From Zerene cesonia (lineage: Eukaryota; Arthropoda; Insecta; Lepidoptera; Pieridae): a stretch of 64,000 bases of DNA. The translations under genes and the position numbers were made by a program. Below are positions 51,526 to 64,000 of this stretch, piece by piece. Under the pieces are notes generated by a model. The model ran no database searches and was not told where the DNA came from. It was given only the letters and a program-made list of their open reading frames with translations. The stretch is taken from assembly GCF_012273895.1 (NCBI RefSeq), contig NC_052102.1:4982917-5046916 (forward strand), in the 5' to 3' direction. Positions within the stretch are counted from its first letter, which is position 1. Each line of letters starts with the position of its first letter.

Positions 51526-51662
51526 TCAGAATCTTTCTTCTGATTCTCCGCTATCTCGGCTTCATAACTCGGTAGATAGAACTGAGGGGCCCGTTTACCG
51601 CCTACAATGCTAAGACGTTCCTCAGGGGTTGATTGGAATCGCCTCTCGTCAACACGACCGCT
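51526..51662 (-). CDS. CadN: Cadherin-N exon B
   Basis: 137 bases: 45 codons plus two bases (GA), acceptor TAATTTCAG| and donor GA|GTGAGT. It encodes SGRVDERRFQSTPEERLSIV, GGKRAPQFYLPSYEAEIAEN and QKKDS, with Asp completed by exon C (KKDSD-IISVKA). APQFYLPSYEAEIAEN is the start of an EC repeat. The preceding linker is replaced by a longer insert typical of CadN (RRFQSTPEERLSIVGGKR). A second AG two bases further in (51662-51661) would break the frame, so the start at 51662 is taken from phase. Confidence 0.92.
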
Positions 51663-52900
51663 CTGAAATTAAATTGAAATAATATAAATAACAAATATAC
51701 GTATCAGCGATCGTGGTAATGGGAAGACTGAGAATAAAGTTGATGCGTAAACTCAAGTGGATTCAAAAATTATTGTGTGAAAACTACCCCCCTTTTAAAT
51801 TGTAACGTTAATTACAAATTACTTACAATTTTTTTTGCTAATTGTTTTTATGTCTTTTTTACTATTCATGACATGGGATTTTAAATAATAAGCATCTAAC
51901 AAGAGTTTGCGCAATTGTAAGTAGCAGAGCGAATATTGTAAGTAGTATTTAAAAGCATATGTTACAATTATTTAAACAAATTAAGATTTCGCATTATTTG
52001 CGATACAACGCTAGTTTAATAAAAAGTAAAAATTTGCTGAGAAAATTTAATATAAATCGACCGTCGTTTACTTGAAGTCTCGATATATTGCTTGAAGAAA
52101 TAAAAAAACTTTGTAAAGGATTTATCACGCAATAAATTCTTTAGTGTTTAACCTGTGCTACGGTTCGAAGAGTTTACAGCGGGTGAAGTGAACTCATTAG
52201 GTTCACAGCCTCAGCATAGATAGTGCTTTTAGTTTCCTTTAATTTGCATTACGTTTTGAATATACAATATTTATAAAAATAGACATGCCAATGACAATCA
52301 ATATTATTTAAAGAGATTTGATTGTTTGCACTGAATAGGCTCCTAAACTATTGAACCGATATAAGTAAGTTATAAGTCAAGTTATAAAAAACAATAATGC
52401 AAACTCATAAACATATGATCAAAATAATTTATTTATTAATTCATACAACTTCTCAAAAACTCAGAACTATTCTTTTTACCATTTGGTTCATAAAAATAAT
52501 TCTATTCAACTCCACGACTTCGAATAAAAATACTCCCAGTATGAAACTTTGCAGACATTTCTGAGTTTTCCAAACTTCATTTAGAATAATACTATTTCAT
52601 TCAATGAAAAATACTTTGATATTATAAGCGATTATATTACTTTTTGCAATAAAATCCAAATTATTGCTATATATATTGTCATATCAACAATTTATATTAT
52701 TATAAATAGAGACGGTACCTACTCAAGCAATAATGTCACTGTATCAAAGCTATCTCTATATATACTAAAAATATAAAACTGAAAAGTTTGTTTGTTTAAA
52801 AAACATCGCTGCGTGCATAGCCGAACGACGACGTCGACGGCAGCGGACCGCTACATAAAATAATTTTATGCTATAATTCTGCATATCATGTGAACCTCAC
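51663..52900 (-). other. CadN intron between exons A and B
   Basis: A 1238-base AT-rich intron. A repeat fragment of the AATATAAAACTGAAAAGTTT type followed by a GC-rich patch lies at about 52755-52850, roughly 50 bases from the exon A donor. Confidence 0.75.
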
Positions 52901-53202
52901 CTGATCTTCTGCCTTGACATACAACACGTATTCCATATCAAGTTGGAAAGGATCCGTTCCCCTAGTGCGAACCACACCCGATCGCTCATCGACTTCAAAT
53001 CTGCCCCCAGTTCGGTCTCTTACGATGAAATAGTGAATATTGTGGTCAGTATCGGGATCTCTCGCTTGCAGGGTAAAGACGGGCGTATTCGGTGCGGCGT
53101 TTAGCTGCACCACCGTCTGCATTGGTAGCGGACGATTGATAAAATACGGAGGCTCGTCATTGACATCCTTCACGTGGATTATTACACGCTGGTTGTCCGT
53201 AT
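52901..53202 (-). CDS. CadN: Cadherin-N exon A (first CadN exon in the window)
   Basis: 302 bases: two bases (AT) completing a codon from an exon outside the window, then 100 codons ending CAG|GTGAGG in phase 0; acceptor ATAATTTCAG|. It encodes TDNQRVIIHVKDVNDEPPYF, INRPLPMQTVVQLNAAPNTP, VFTLQARDPDTDHNIHYFIV and RDRTGGRFEVDERSGVVRTR, then QLDMEYVLYVKAEDQ. DVNDEPPYF ends one EC repeat and the next starts at INRPLP; ARDPDTDHNIHYFI contains calcium ligands. The preceding exon must end with a single base, probably G (Asp). It was not found up to 64000. Confidence 0.94.
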
Positions 53203-56200
53203 CTGAAATTATTATTTTGATATATTTAGCTCGTTGCTTGAGTTATATTTATAAACTCGTTCTAGGAACGAACTATTAAAGTATGTATTGACTACTATTG
53301 TGAAGGTGGTTTCTATAGAAAGTGAGTTTTTGGTAGTTAGAATAATAATTAATGTTGTTGTTTGATCTAATCTACGGAATAATAACCATTGATATCTTAC
53401 AGAAAGCACAATTACGCGACTTTATGATATACAATATATCAATGTAATGTAAATTTTAATAATCCTTAGATATTTCGCTGATGAAATATTTTTATAAAGA
53501 GTTACAACTAGTTTTATATACTTAAGTATAAAGTTCCACAATGTTGCAGATGTATTTTGAGTCAAGTTTCACAACAAAACTAACAATGACATGAGATATA
53601 AAAGAGTCCGAGGATAAAATCCAGCGAACGTAAAACAGAAGATAACTTTTCCAATTACGATAGTGGATTACTCTGTTCTGCAGACTTCAATAATCCTTTA
53701 AAATAAATGATTAAACACCACAAAAACGCAAGAATGTACCTACAAACTCATAAAATTGTATTCCACCTTTAGATTATAGTGTTATTATATACCTATTGAT
53801 CTCTTAATGCTCCTACGTGTTATTGCTCAGCCATCTTATTAGAAAAGCTTAAGACTCTCAATTGTGTTTACAGTCGCTCGTTAGACGGCTGATCCAAATA
53901 AACAGACTTCGTTGGAGAGATTCCATTACCGATTAAGTTATCAGGCAGAAACGAGAGCTAGGCACGATCTCGTTTAATTTAATTAGACTTTTTATAATCA
54001 ATGTTTTAGATACCTCTACGTGACATATATGACAAGTGCATATACACTTAATAGAATAAAAAATTTACCAAAATTAAATGGTTTAATTAATGTTATTACA
54101 ACTTATTTTTATCATATTACAGAAATAAATATCATGTACATTTGTTATACTTACATTTCAGTGCCACTGGATAGCGTGAAAAAACATAAAGCATTAATAT
54201 GACATCGTTTTAATATGGTTTAAGATAATTGAAGCATTTGCAGTCAATTCAATGCATTGACAAATGTAAGATCTACATAATAATTAACAGTAACATCGCC
54301 TTTTGAAGCCTTTTCATTAAATCAAAGTAATTAATGTATTATATAGTAAAATTGTTTAAAAATGTTGTTACATTTTAGATATTTAAAGGCTATAAATGTA
54401 ACTACACAACCAAGAAGACCGTAATGTACAATAATCATTGATAAATACATACCACTGAGCTTTACTTTCTGAATTCCTAAAGCATTCTTATCCCTAAGGG
54501 ATTTTCGTATATCCCAAACTAAATCCAACAATTTTGCTGTAAGCCCATGTTCCGGCGGCGTTAGTTTTTACACACGCTCCATACCAATAAATACAATACC
54601 TACTGTAAATTTGTTCATATATATAAATACGAATATATTTTATGTACACGCATTGTGTTCTTGTGGATATATCATTTATACAATGACAATGAGTTAACAT
54701 ATTTTGTGATAAATCATTATTGTGTCGCACGATTTAAACTAACTGTAATTCAATTAAATATACGTCAATCTGAAGAGAGCCTTGTATTGTATGTGATAGA
54801 TACTACGTTGTTAATTGTTCAATTTATCTTATAGAACCACTTTGGCAGCTAGAATTGTCTTAAACTCCAACTTATCGCGTTACGTTGCCAACTTCCTGTT
54901 GAGAGACAAAAGCAATAACTCTATCTAACAAACTATTCCGACTCTAAATGTATGTCGGAAGAAAAACTGTCTATACACTTATGGCAACCGAAATTGTTCT
55001 AGATGATTTCTTAAGTCTTGGTTGGTCAAAGAAAAATGCACATCTAATGACCACGAAGAACATACTACTCGTACTAAATTTACATAACATTAAATTAATT
55101 TATTAAAACAGCGGTTATCGATAAAAATTATCGCTAATGCGGGATTTGCTCTCTATACAACCGATTTAAAACTTAATAGGAAAGAAAGCAAAGACAGGCA
55201 AGTGAAAAACTAAAACAGAAATGAAAATATATGTGAAATAAAACTGTTAAATTATTACATAAGCGAGGTCCGATTAAAATATGACTTATGTCGACTGTAA
55301 CACTAGCAGAAAAGTCTCCACGACCTGGCCGCTAGCCAAAACCTCGTAATATGCCACGTACGTTATTGTTTTTCTATTTATTCCTAGAAAATGTTTAGAC
55401 ACGTTCTATGTCTTCAAATTGTGTCTACAATTGACTTGATATATACTGCAGGTAATGATTTATATCTGCAAAATACTTGTATTTACTTTGTATTATGTAT
55501 AATTTTACATATTATTTTATGCGTATCTACACAAATTAAAGAAATTTACACATAAGTAATCAAAAATTTTAGATTTGCTTTCAATTGTTAATATAACATA
55601 ATGAATATCGAATATAAATAGGTATAGTGAAATGAATTACAAATCGTCGCTATAAAACTAAACCACCGATGTATAAGTATAATTCTGTTATATATTATAA
55701 ATATAATTCTGCTGAGAAAAGTTTAAAATCAAATTTGATTTGTCTAGTCTACCTCGGTTTTTATCTCGTATGAAGCCGCGGACTAGACGCGCTCTATCTT
55801 GATATAGGGATTTTTGCGAAAATCGCGCCTGGCGGTGGAAAACTCGGGTGCATCAAGCAAAATGCTCTATATTTTGGCTCCATGCCAGCTCCATTGATAG
55901 TACGGACCTCGCTGATGAGATAAAAACACTTCCTCGAAAGGCTGTTGTGAACTGAAGGAATGTTTTCGTAGCGCTATTTGGTTCAGTTATTATGAAAACT
56001 GCTTTTACTATATACTTCGGAATTTTACATACTTCATCGCATTCAGTTTAATTGCATTTATTTTAAATTAATTCCTTTAAATGGAATATCGCATATTAGA
56101 GTCAAAATCATATTCTTTTTAATAACATGACATATTGTTTAGGTATTTATATCTCTATATTAAACACAGATTTTATAGTACATCCACTGCCTATTTTATG

Positions 56201-59200
56201 AAAACCATTCTCAACAAATTAACACAGATTATCCCAAGCTGATGAAGCTTCGCTCATAAATTTTTACCATATAATGTTACAATATTAACTCAGTCCGCAA
56301 TTGATTTACTCATATTCAAATTAAACTATAATGCAATTTGTATTCAAGCCAACGAATTAATTTCCAAATTCAATTTGGGATCCATGACTGTCGAACAGGA
56401 GCATAAGCGACAGTCGTCGGTGCCTTTGAAATACGTCTGGTTTTAATATTGCGGGGTACGTTACCAGGTGGGCAAGGGGGTTGTACTCGCAACCCATTCC
56501 ACCGGCACTTGTGGAGGCGACGCAGGGCGCATGCGTGTAGTACGAGCCGCGTGCTTTCCTCGTGGCTACGCGCCTCTTGCGATGAGAGACTCTGAACTTA
56601 CATTCGTTAAAGCTATGTGCTTGCTTTGGCAGCCTACTTACTACGGTCGTAAATTCAAAGCCTATTATATAATACATAAAATTAGTAAAGTAGTGCAATT
56701 ACTTTAGGAGCATATACGTTTTCCCAAATATTTCATAGTAGCTTTTTACTTTACTGGCGGTTTGTTAAACCGCTATTCAGCGGTAAGGAACTATGAATTA
56801 TGAACATTTGAGTTGTAAAACAGAGTAGTGCGCCAACTATGGCGCACCGCGTTCAGCTCGACAATGGAACCGTGAAACTTTGATGAGTTGAATCCAGCTC
56901 CTACATAGAAAGCCTGATCTACGAGCACTATATTAACTGGGCGAATAGTTTGGTTAAAATTTACAACAGGACTACATTTCAGTTACTTATAGGCAAACAA
57001 CACAATAAAGATCCCATAAGCCGCATAACATTCAATAAATACTTAACCAAAAATTTAAAACTATGTCGGAGTAGTACGTAAAACTCAATTGAGAGCTTTT
57101 ATTGTCAGAAGGATGAGTGACTATTGGATCAGGGCAACTGGTATTAAGTTTAGGAAATAAACCGATTACCCTCGCTGCGTTCTACTTCGTTTTCTCAATT
57201 ACGACGATAATAAATCTTCAAAATCAGAATACCTGCCCAAGTTAGATTTGAGATAATTTGCTTCCCACTTCAGTCGCGCTTTACAGCGTTTATCATAGTC
57301 GGCAAAGTATTAAAGGGCGTTTGAAGTTGGTTCTAATTTCTACAGAGATTAATCATTTTCACGAGAAACTCATTCTTTGTCTAAAATTATTTTTTACAAA
57401 TGTTTGGTGTAATTTCATAATATAATGATTCTTCACTGTTTCTTTTAAGATATGAGCAAATAAATTCTAAAACGATATTTATATCTACACACTTGAAATA
57501 TTAACTACAACCTCTGAACGGTAGAAGTTGTAAAGTATAGGTAACTAAAATTTATTTTTTAAATTGAACGTCAAATCAAAGTTTAAGACATGATGATTAT
57601 ACTAAAAAGGTAGAAACATATTTTTTTTTTTTAGTAAAACATAATGACGATGTTACTGTTAAAATAATTCATTGATACCATCACCAATTTTTTTCTCCAG
57701 ACTCAATATTTACCTGAAAAAGAAGAATAAACAATGTTATAAATGCGAAAGAAAATATTTTAGTGTTAATTTAGTTTTAAGCGTGATGTCAAATGAGATA
57801 TTAAAGCATTTAACAACATAACAGTAATTCTGTTGGTATGATAGACGATAATGTTTTAACGGAATTCTCTGTGTAGGTACCATTAGCTGCGCTATTTCTG
57901 GAATTACCACTATTTATTTGGTCACTGCTTTACGAGTTTATAACGCATTGCATGGTCATTGAACGATATCATTACAGAACTTCTACAATAACTACGGTCA
58001 CACATCGCTTTACAAAGTAAACGGTTTTTCAATTTTTGTGTTTGTAAAGATACAGCAATATGCTATGCAAATCAGATTCCAATCAATCTAAAAACCAACG
58101 GCCTACATCTCCCATGTGGCATAGGATCCAGATTTATTGGAAGGCCTATGTTTAGTTTGTAGGTATATTATGTTTGCTTTTCACGTGGGTATTAGAATAG
58201 TCTGGATGTTGATGTTTATTTAAAATGACAGGGCAATATATGGTGGTACATAAGGAGTGATCATTTGCGAATTCGTTTTCATTATTGTTCAATTTTATTC
58301 CTTCCCCAAAATTGTTTATTAACATGAAATTTAAAACCGAAAAAGGTTTCATCGAGGGTGTCTTTCCTAGAATTATAGTTAGTCATATCTAATCAATGAG
58401 GTAATGTATATGTTGGCGGAAATGTATACTCTAGGCGTTGTAATTTATATACAAGTCCTAGAAAATGTATATAACTCCGAAACTATTCAGGATATGTATT
58501 GAATATTGTTTGTAAAATCATTTAATACTATACATATCCTGGGAAACACGTTTAACTGTTTATAAAAATATCAACATTTTCATATTTTATTTTTAATGTG
58601 CGAACAATTACAATTTTATACAGAAATACTTAGCTTTTTTCTATTAGAGTGGGAAACGCCAGAAAGTTGACAGTAAAACTCATATAAATATTTCATTACC
58701 TATTTCTTCATAATCATTGACGTATTGCAATGAATAGATATGCTCGTAAGCATGGTATAAAGGTTTCACATTTGTTTAACAACGCTAGCCGACATTGAAA
58801 AACAACATGCATATTTATTACATACAAAAAATAACGATTCTTCGGGCAGGCTGCTTCATATGGCCTTGATGCATTTCTTCTATACAACAAACGCTCTTTC
58901 AATACATATCAGTGTTTTCAAAAATGACCTTAAAAGTAGTATAAAGTTGCAGTTTTACATCAAAATAATGTATAACTGATTACTACGCTTCCAGTGGAAT
59001 ATAAGTGATTTAAAATAACTCAATAATGTAACTCTCGACGTAATGGAACAGTCGTGTTTATTATACGGTAAATTAATACAAGCCAATTGCATTGCGTGAC
59101 CCAATTTTAAGGAGATGAACGACATTGACGCCATATAATATACTTTGTTGGACACATAGTGCTAATTTCCATATGACATAGTTAATTTAGCATAAATTGC

Positions 59201-61839
59201 ATGACGCTTGCCTAATTGTATTCGTTAATTATACATTCATCGTGTGGATTTGAGAATGGCTAGGATACCGACATTTTTAGTCGGAATTTCAGGGAATGTT
59301 GAAATTTTATTTAGGATATTTCCCTAAGCTAACTTTCGCTCATTTAAATATAGTATTAACATCATTTTGGTCATACGAAGAAATAATCAATACCAAAAAA
59401 TGAAATATTTGTATAAATATTGTGTATACCAATCTGTGAGAGTGAGGTTGCGTGTTGCGGTCAATTTGTCAAGTCATTTACGAGTAGCTGTTGTGAGGAA
59501 TACGGGCTCAATAAGGGCAATTAATACAGCGCAGGGCTTCGTAACTAACGACTGAGGCTTCTATCAGCATTCCCATTCGGTCCCATACATATACACCTAT
59601 CGTAGTTTACTAGTCTATTCCCGTAGGTATTTCTTGTGTGAACGTTCGATCTTAATATACAAATTTAAAGCTATCTTACTAACATATAAATAAACATTCC
59701 AAAGTAATGAATCTATGTGTTTACAATTCCATTCTTTTAATATGAACTAGGGCGATGTCATGTTATTTTTAATGTTTACTAGTTGTACATTATAGAACAC
59801 GAATTTAAAGCTATTCTTATAAGCAAAAGCTATTTTATCGTTGTATTAAGTGTCTAAATAATAAATGCAATGTATATGGAAAATTATGTTTAAAATGTTC
59901 TTGTAACTAACGGTTAATATTTATAAACATCACACCGCGTTGTAACCTTATAAATTATGTATATGATTTTTTTATCTAAAATATTCGTTCCAACTTCAGT
60001 AATAAACCGTCTAAAATTTTAGTAATTGGATGTTTTGAATTTCTCACAGTTTTAATTGGAAATATTTGAAAATATGAATTAACCAGATATAAATGTCTAT
60101 AAATGATACACCAAACTAACAAACAATTATTTATCTAGGTTTATGAAAGGATATTTTTATGCTCACGCGAGGGGATAGTAAACAAAATATTTCGGACAAT
60201 ACTAGCCACACAATGAACCTCGGAAATGATTCAACAGAAGTACCTATTGTGGATAAGCATCATGTAACAAAAAAGACATTAGTTCGCATGAAGCTTCATA
60301 AAAGCTCTGTACATACAACAAATATAGGCCAATATAGCAGGATTGTCATTTAAAACCATATAACACTAATGAAATGATTCAATTTTGTATAACACGAAAG
60401 AAAAATTATTCGTTGATGGAACCGGCGCAGTAATATAGAAATTTTCACACCAAAACCCTACAAAGTGTAGGTATAGGAGAATTGGATCCGCCAAAATCAC
60501 GCACGTAAAACGATAGGACACTTTCATTAAACCGATGTCCGGCACTACACGGTTCAATGTCCGGTTCAGTCTATTTTTAACACACTAACCCACGAGTGGC
60601 TTCGTAAAGAGCACGTGCGATACGTACAATACGAACTCAATCACATACTATTACTCCTATACTGTATCTACTTTTACGGCAGCTAAAAGCATTTTTCTTC
60701 GATTTTTAAACTAATAAGATTTGCAGTCACGTATAGGACTTACTCTTAATGATCCTATTTAGGCCATTAGCCGAGCTCACGAAGTGTCGTTGACGGCAGA
60801 GGGCAGTTAAGCTTTCACTAAAAAGTGCAACAGAAAGCCTTAAAATGCATTTTAACGCGGCACGTAATTTTTGCATTTAACTAATGGATTATTATTATTT
60901 TAAGGCTGCATACGAGTTTTTTTAATGCTGCTTTGCATGCAAGCCGTGTTCAAATATAAATTAAATATTTAATATTCCGCGATCGACAAGCAAAGATTAT
61001 ATTTTTTATTAAAGTCAAAGGTCCATCGTCTATAATTCAGGATAAATTCAATTTATACACCAGAGGAATTGAATGCAAAAGTTAGCGTGCCGACTGCGCT
61101 GAAATCAATAAAATCGTCTCAGCGCGACCGCGAGCTTCCTTTGGTAGCGGAGTTTAGCGTAAAGCGTCCCTAAATAAATAATAAGCGTAGTAAACTTAAA
61201 CGAGAACTTCACGTCGACGGAAAATGCATAAAGATACCTATATACATTTTCCTGTAGTAATAATTTATAGCTGTACGTCTTCCTCAACTGACTTCAAATT
61301 ACTTCCCGGATAAAAACGCAAGGACATTGTCAACCGTAAATGAAGTCATATTTTTAAAGACAGTTTTTATTCAAAATTAGAAAGCTATAAGCAATTAATT
61401 TAGTGGGAATGACATATTTGTCGGTGGCTAATAAAACTATATAATAAAATGTGTTTCTAACCAATATAGTCGATATGCATATAGAAAGTAATTGGATCGT
61501 GTTCAATATTTAGCATCGTTAACAACAACGTTTTAATGCTATAACAGATACCTGTACCTAGAGAAAATTCATACGTGAACATTTTAGAAATACTCCGACA
61601 TGGCTCGCTCGGAACAACTTCCTAAACTCATCAGCTGCCCTCTGAGCACGCTCGTAAGCTTACTTGTGAGAAAAGTTTCTTACATCGTTTCAACTTCCTC
61701 TGCTGTGCTACAATAAACCATAATTGTCTGTGATGTTACTATTTCAATATTGAAACACTCAAAGACAACGGTATTCTTTATACTTTCATTCTTTATGTAC
61801 AGATACTTTGACAATCATTTAAATACTCGTAAACTGAAA
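53203..61839 (-). other. CadN upstream intron, no exon recognised
   Basis: More than 8.6 kb without a cadherin linker or other known domain on the minus strand. The only distinct patch is the GC-rich 56395-56600. Small open frames (for example 54494-54730, 58152-58352, 59367-59555, 60159-60353) show no recognisable product. Confidence 0.5.
56395..56600. repeat. GC-rich island, probably a dispersed-repeat fragment
   Basis: A stretch of about 200 bases that is much richer in G and C than its surroundings and open on both strands (56357-56698 minus, 56468-56707 plus). The minus-strand reading contains LVTYPAILKPDVFQRHRRLS, which I associate loosely with repeated lepidopteran sequence rather than a known protein. 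No domain is recognised. Confidence 0.35.
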
Positions 61840-62060
61840 ATCAGAGCTCAGGCGCTAAGACTCAGGTTTCCAGAGTGGCATCCCTTTTTGGCACACGCAG
61901 CCACACATAATTGTTAAGTCTAGCCGTTAATTTTTGTTTTTTTTTTATTGATCTGTTGTGTGTGTGTATGTCTGTGTTATTTTGTATTTTTAAGTTTTTG
62001 TTATGGACTAATGTTGTGAGAACTAAATAAAGATGATTTTTATTATTATTATTATTTTAT
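61840..62060 (+). mobile_element. Probable retroposon 3' end with AATAAA and ATT repeat
   Basis: A GT-rich stretch (about 61953-61976) leads to AATAAA at 62026-62031, AGATG and a TTA/ATT run at about 62037-62055. This layout of a low-complexity 3' region, polyadenylation signal and simple-repeat tail is typical of non-LTR element ends in Lepidoptera. No coding part is recognised and the left boundary is a guess. Confidence 0.4.
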
Positions 62061-64000
62061 TTTGACATGTTTTTCTTTCTTTCTTTAAACTCGACAAGCT
62101 ATTTCAATCATTGATTATTCGTTTTCATTCTACAATCTACATTACTCTAGACGTATTCAAGTGTTCCCTTTCCATTTACTATCAATGTTCACAAAAAAGT
62201 AATCAAAGAGCACCGACCCTATATACCTATGCCCTAGCTAGTCACGAGATGCGTCTGAACTGTCGTATGCACCCCGGGCGACGCGTCGAGGCAAATACTC
62301 GAAATATGAGGGGTGTTGATCTAACCTGGACCAAGTGAGACTGTTTAAAACAAATCGTTTACCTCGGCTTCCATTATAGCGCACTAGAACGATGAGACGA
62401 TAAAAGCTTTTACACTTTATATGCTTCTATATAACATTTTTAGTAGCTTTACTTTCATTGTGAACACATGAAAAACGGATACCTTTTAACATAAAATATA
62501 ATGACGACCTAAAATAGCAAAGATGTGCCCGAAAAGACTTGCAATACTTATTAAGTTTTTGCCATTTTAAAGGGGATAAAGCTGAAATTTTCTTATCAGT
62601 TAAATGTTCCTTCTGGGATGATATAGAAACGAAGACGTGGACGTCAAACGGACGACATTAATGATCTTATTACTCCCGCGTGTAATATGTATTGTTCACC
62701 TGCAATAGCGTCTTTCCCTGCATTAAGATATCAAGTTAGAAGTCCTCTCAGACGTTTCAAAGGGGTGTTTTGGTGTACAATAAGTGCAGCGACGAGGGAT
62801 ATCACTCAAAGAACCCTTCTCGAATATTCTCCCCATCGCGCAGAATATTATAAGTGCCTAATTACTCAATATTGCTGCAAAATATAAAGGGATCCATTTT
62901 ACATAGTTCTCCAGGCGAGTGCTGTACGCAGGTAATTTTACAAATGTAGCACCTTACGAGAGAGTCTGAACAGTTCTGCTCACTTTATTATTATATATTA
63001 TTTTGCGTTACTATTAAATATACATTTATATTACTCTTTATTAACTGGTTTCAAACACAGGCTTATCAATTCTTCACACTGTTATTTCTCCTTTAACATA
63101 TCGGACTATGACAAACAGTAACTATGTCTCAATTTGTTAAAAGACTTGCATATTGCAAACTATTAAAATTTTTACTGCCCACGTCTTAGATCTCATTTCA
63201 TTTTACGGGAAAATATATTTTTAACGTGCAATTTACAGTTCATTGGACCTACAAAATGAATATTACCAATAAGTTCGTTTACAAAGCGCAATTTACCAAG
63301 AAAAGGATTAAGTTAGCCGCAGCCGTGGCTACGATCCGTAATAAACCTCGTTTCGAAGAACATTACATAAACAATATCTATTTATTAACCGGTTTATACC
63401 AACTTCCACCCACAATCCCTACTAATATCATAAAGGTTACTAATATCAATAGTAGCTATGTCTGTCTGTCGCTTCTTCACGCTTAAACCACTAAACCGAT
63501 TTGAATTTAATTTGACACACAGATAACTTGGAACCCAAGAAAGAACAAAGGACATGAAAACAGAAACTATGTGGGGTAAATAATCTCATATCTTTTGTAG
63601 ACAGAGTGTTAGGTATACGTGATACCGATTACGTACCTCCTTTTTCTCATATAAAAGACTGTCCCAATAACCCAGTTTACTAAAAAGCCAGGTATGAAAA
63701 GTTCCATTTATAGAGATCCACTAATACAAGCCTTGCTTTCTAAATGCAAAATTATTATTGCATTAGATATCCGGATTTAACATTAATCAAGTTCACGTGA
63801 ATAATATGAGATTTTCATTTGTTCGCTGAAATAAATGTATTATTTGAGCAAAATGTTTAAAATGTTTCCATTTCAAATACATTGTACCGTTTTATACATC
63901 AGTTTTAAAACCATTGTGTAGCAATTGACAAATCCTATATTGTGTTGGAATGGAAAATTGAACTGAATTCATGTGTTACAAAATTTGCCATATATTACTT
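62061..64000 (-). other. CadN upstream intron, right edge of window
   Basis: AT-rich, no exon recognised. A repeat fragment lies at about 63450-63560 (GTCTGTCTGTCGCTTCTTCA then CTTAAACCACTAAACCGATT), a pattern common in lepidopteran dispersed repeats. Confidence 0.45.

Noticed and set aside
51661..51662. Alternative acceptor two bases into exon B
   Set aside because: It would shift the frame relative to exon A, which ends in phase 0.
56357..56698. 113-codon minus-strand open frame as a possible upstream CadN exon
   Set aside because: No cadherin motif; the GC-rich part looks like a dispersed repeat and both strands are open.

Overview
The window looks like a butterfly or moth (Lepidoptera) nuclear genome. 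It is AT-rich, holds multi-exon coding with GT-AG introns, and carries lepidopteran-type repeats: an RTE-type LINE, a Helitron-like end closing in CTAGT, poly-T/poly-A short repeats and a small MITE. There is no bacterial-style gene organisation, rRNA or CRISPR array.

The one protein-coding gene I can support is the middle part of neural cadherin, Cadherin-N (CadN), on the minus strand. Eleven exons lie between 53202 and 39091, read from high to low coordinates. Nine look constitutive and two look mutually exclusive. All introns begin GT and end AG, and every junction keeps the reading frame. One alternative exon plus the nine others give 2625 coding bases, about 874 residues, covering roughly eight extracellular cadherin (EC) repeats with calcium-binding linkers such as DVNDN. 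The signal peptide and first EC repeats should lie beyond 64000. The remaining ectodomain, membrane segment and catenin-binding tail should lie before position 1. No further CadN exon was found at 1-39090 or 53203-64000, so these read as very long introns.

The most informative part of the gene is the exon pair 45344-45537 and 45050-45240. They are homologous to each other, about half identical in protein, are separated by a 103-base intron, and use the same splice phases. Including both or neither would break the frame. This matches the modular alternative splicing known for Drosophila CadN.

Region by region: 1-9084 holds two near-identical 3.3 kb copies (1-3281 and 5791-9084) separated by the 5' end of an RTE LINE, a gap of exactly 1000 N (3802-4801) and about 1 kb of other sequence. 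This looks like two alleles placed in tandem by the assembler, one allele carrying the LINE. 9085-39090 is a long intron with scattered repeats. 39091-53202 is the exon cluster. 53203-64000 is upstream intron with a few repeat fragments.
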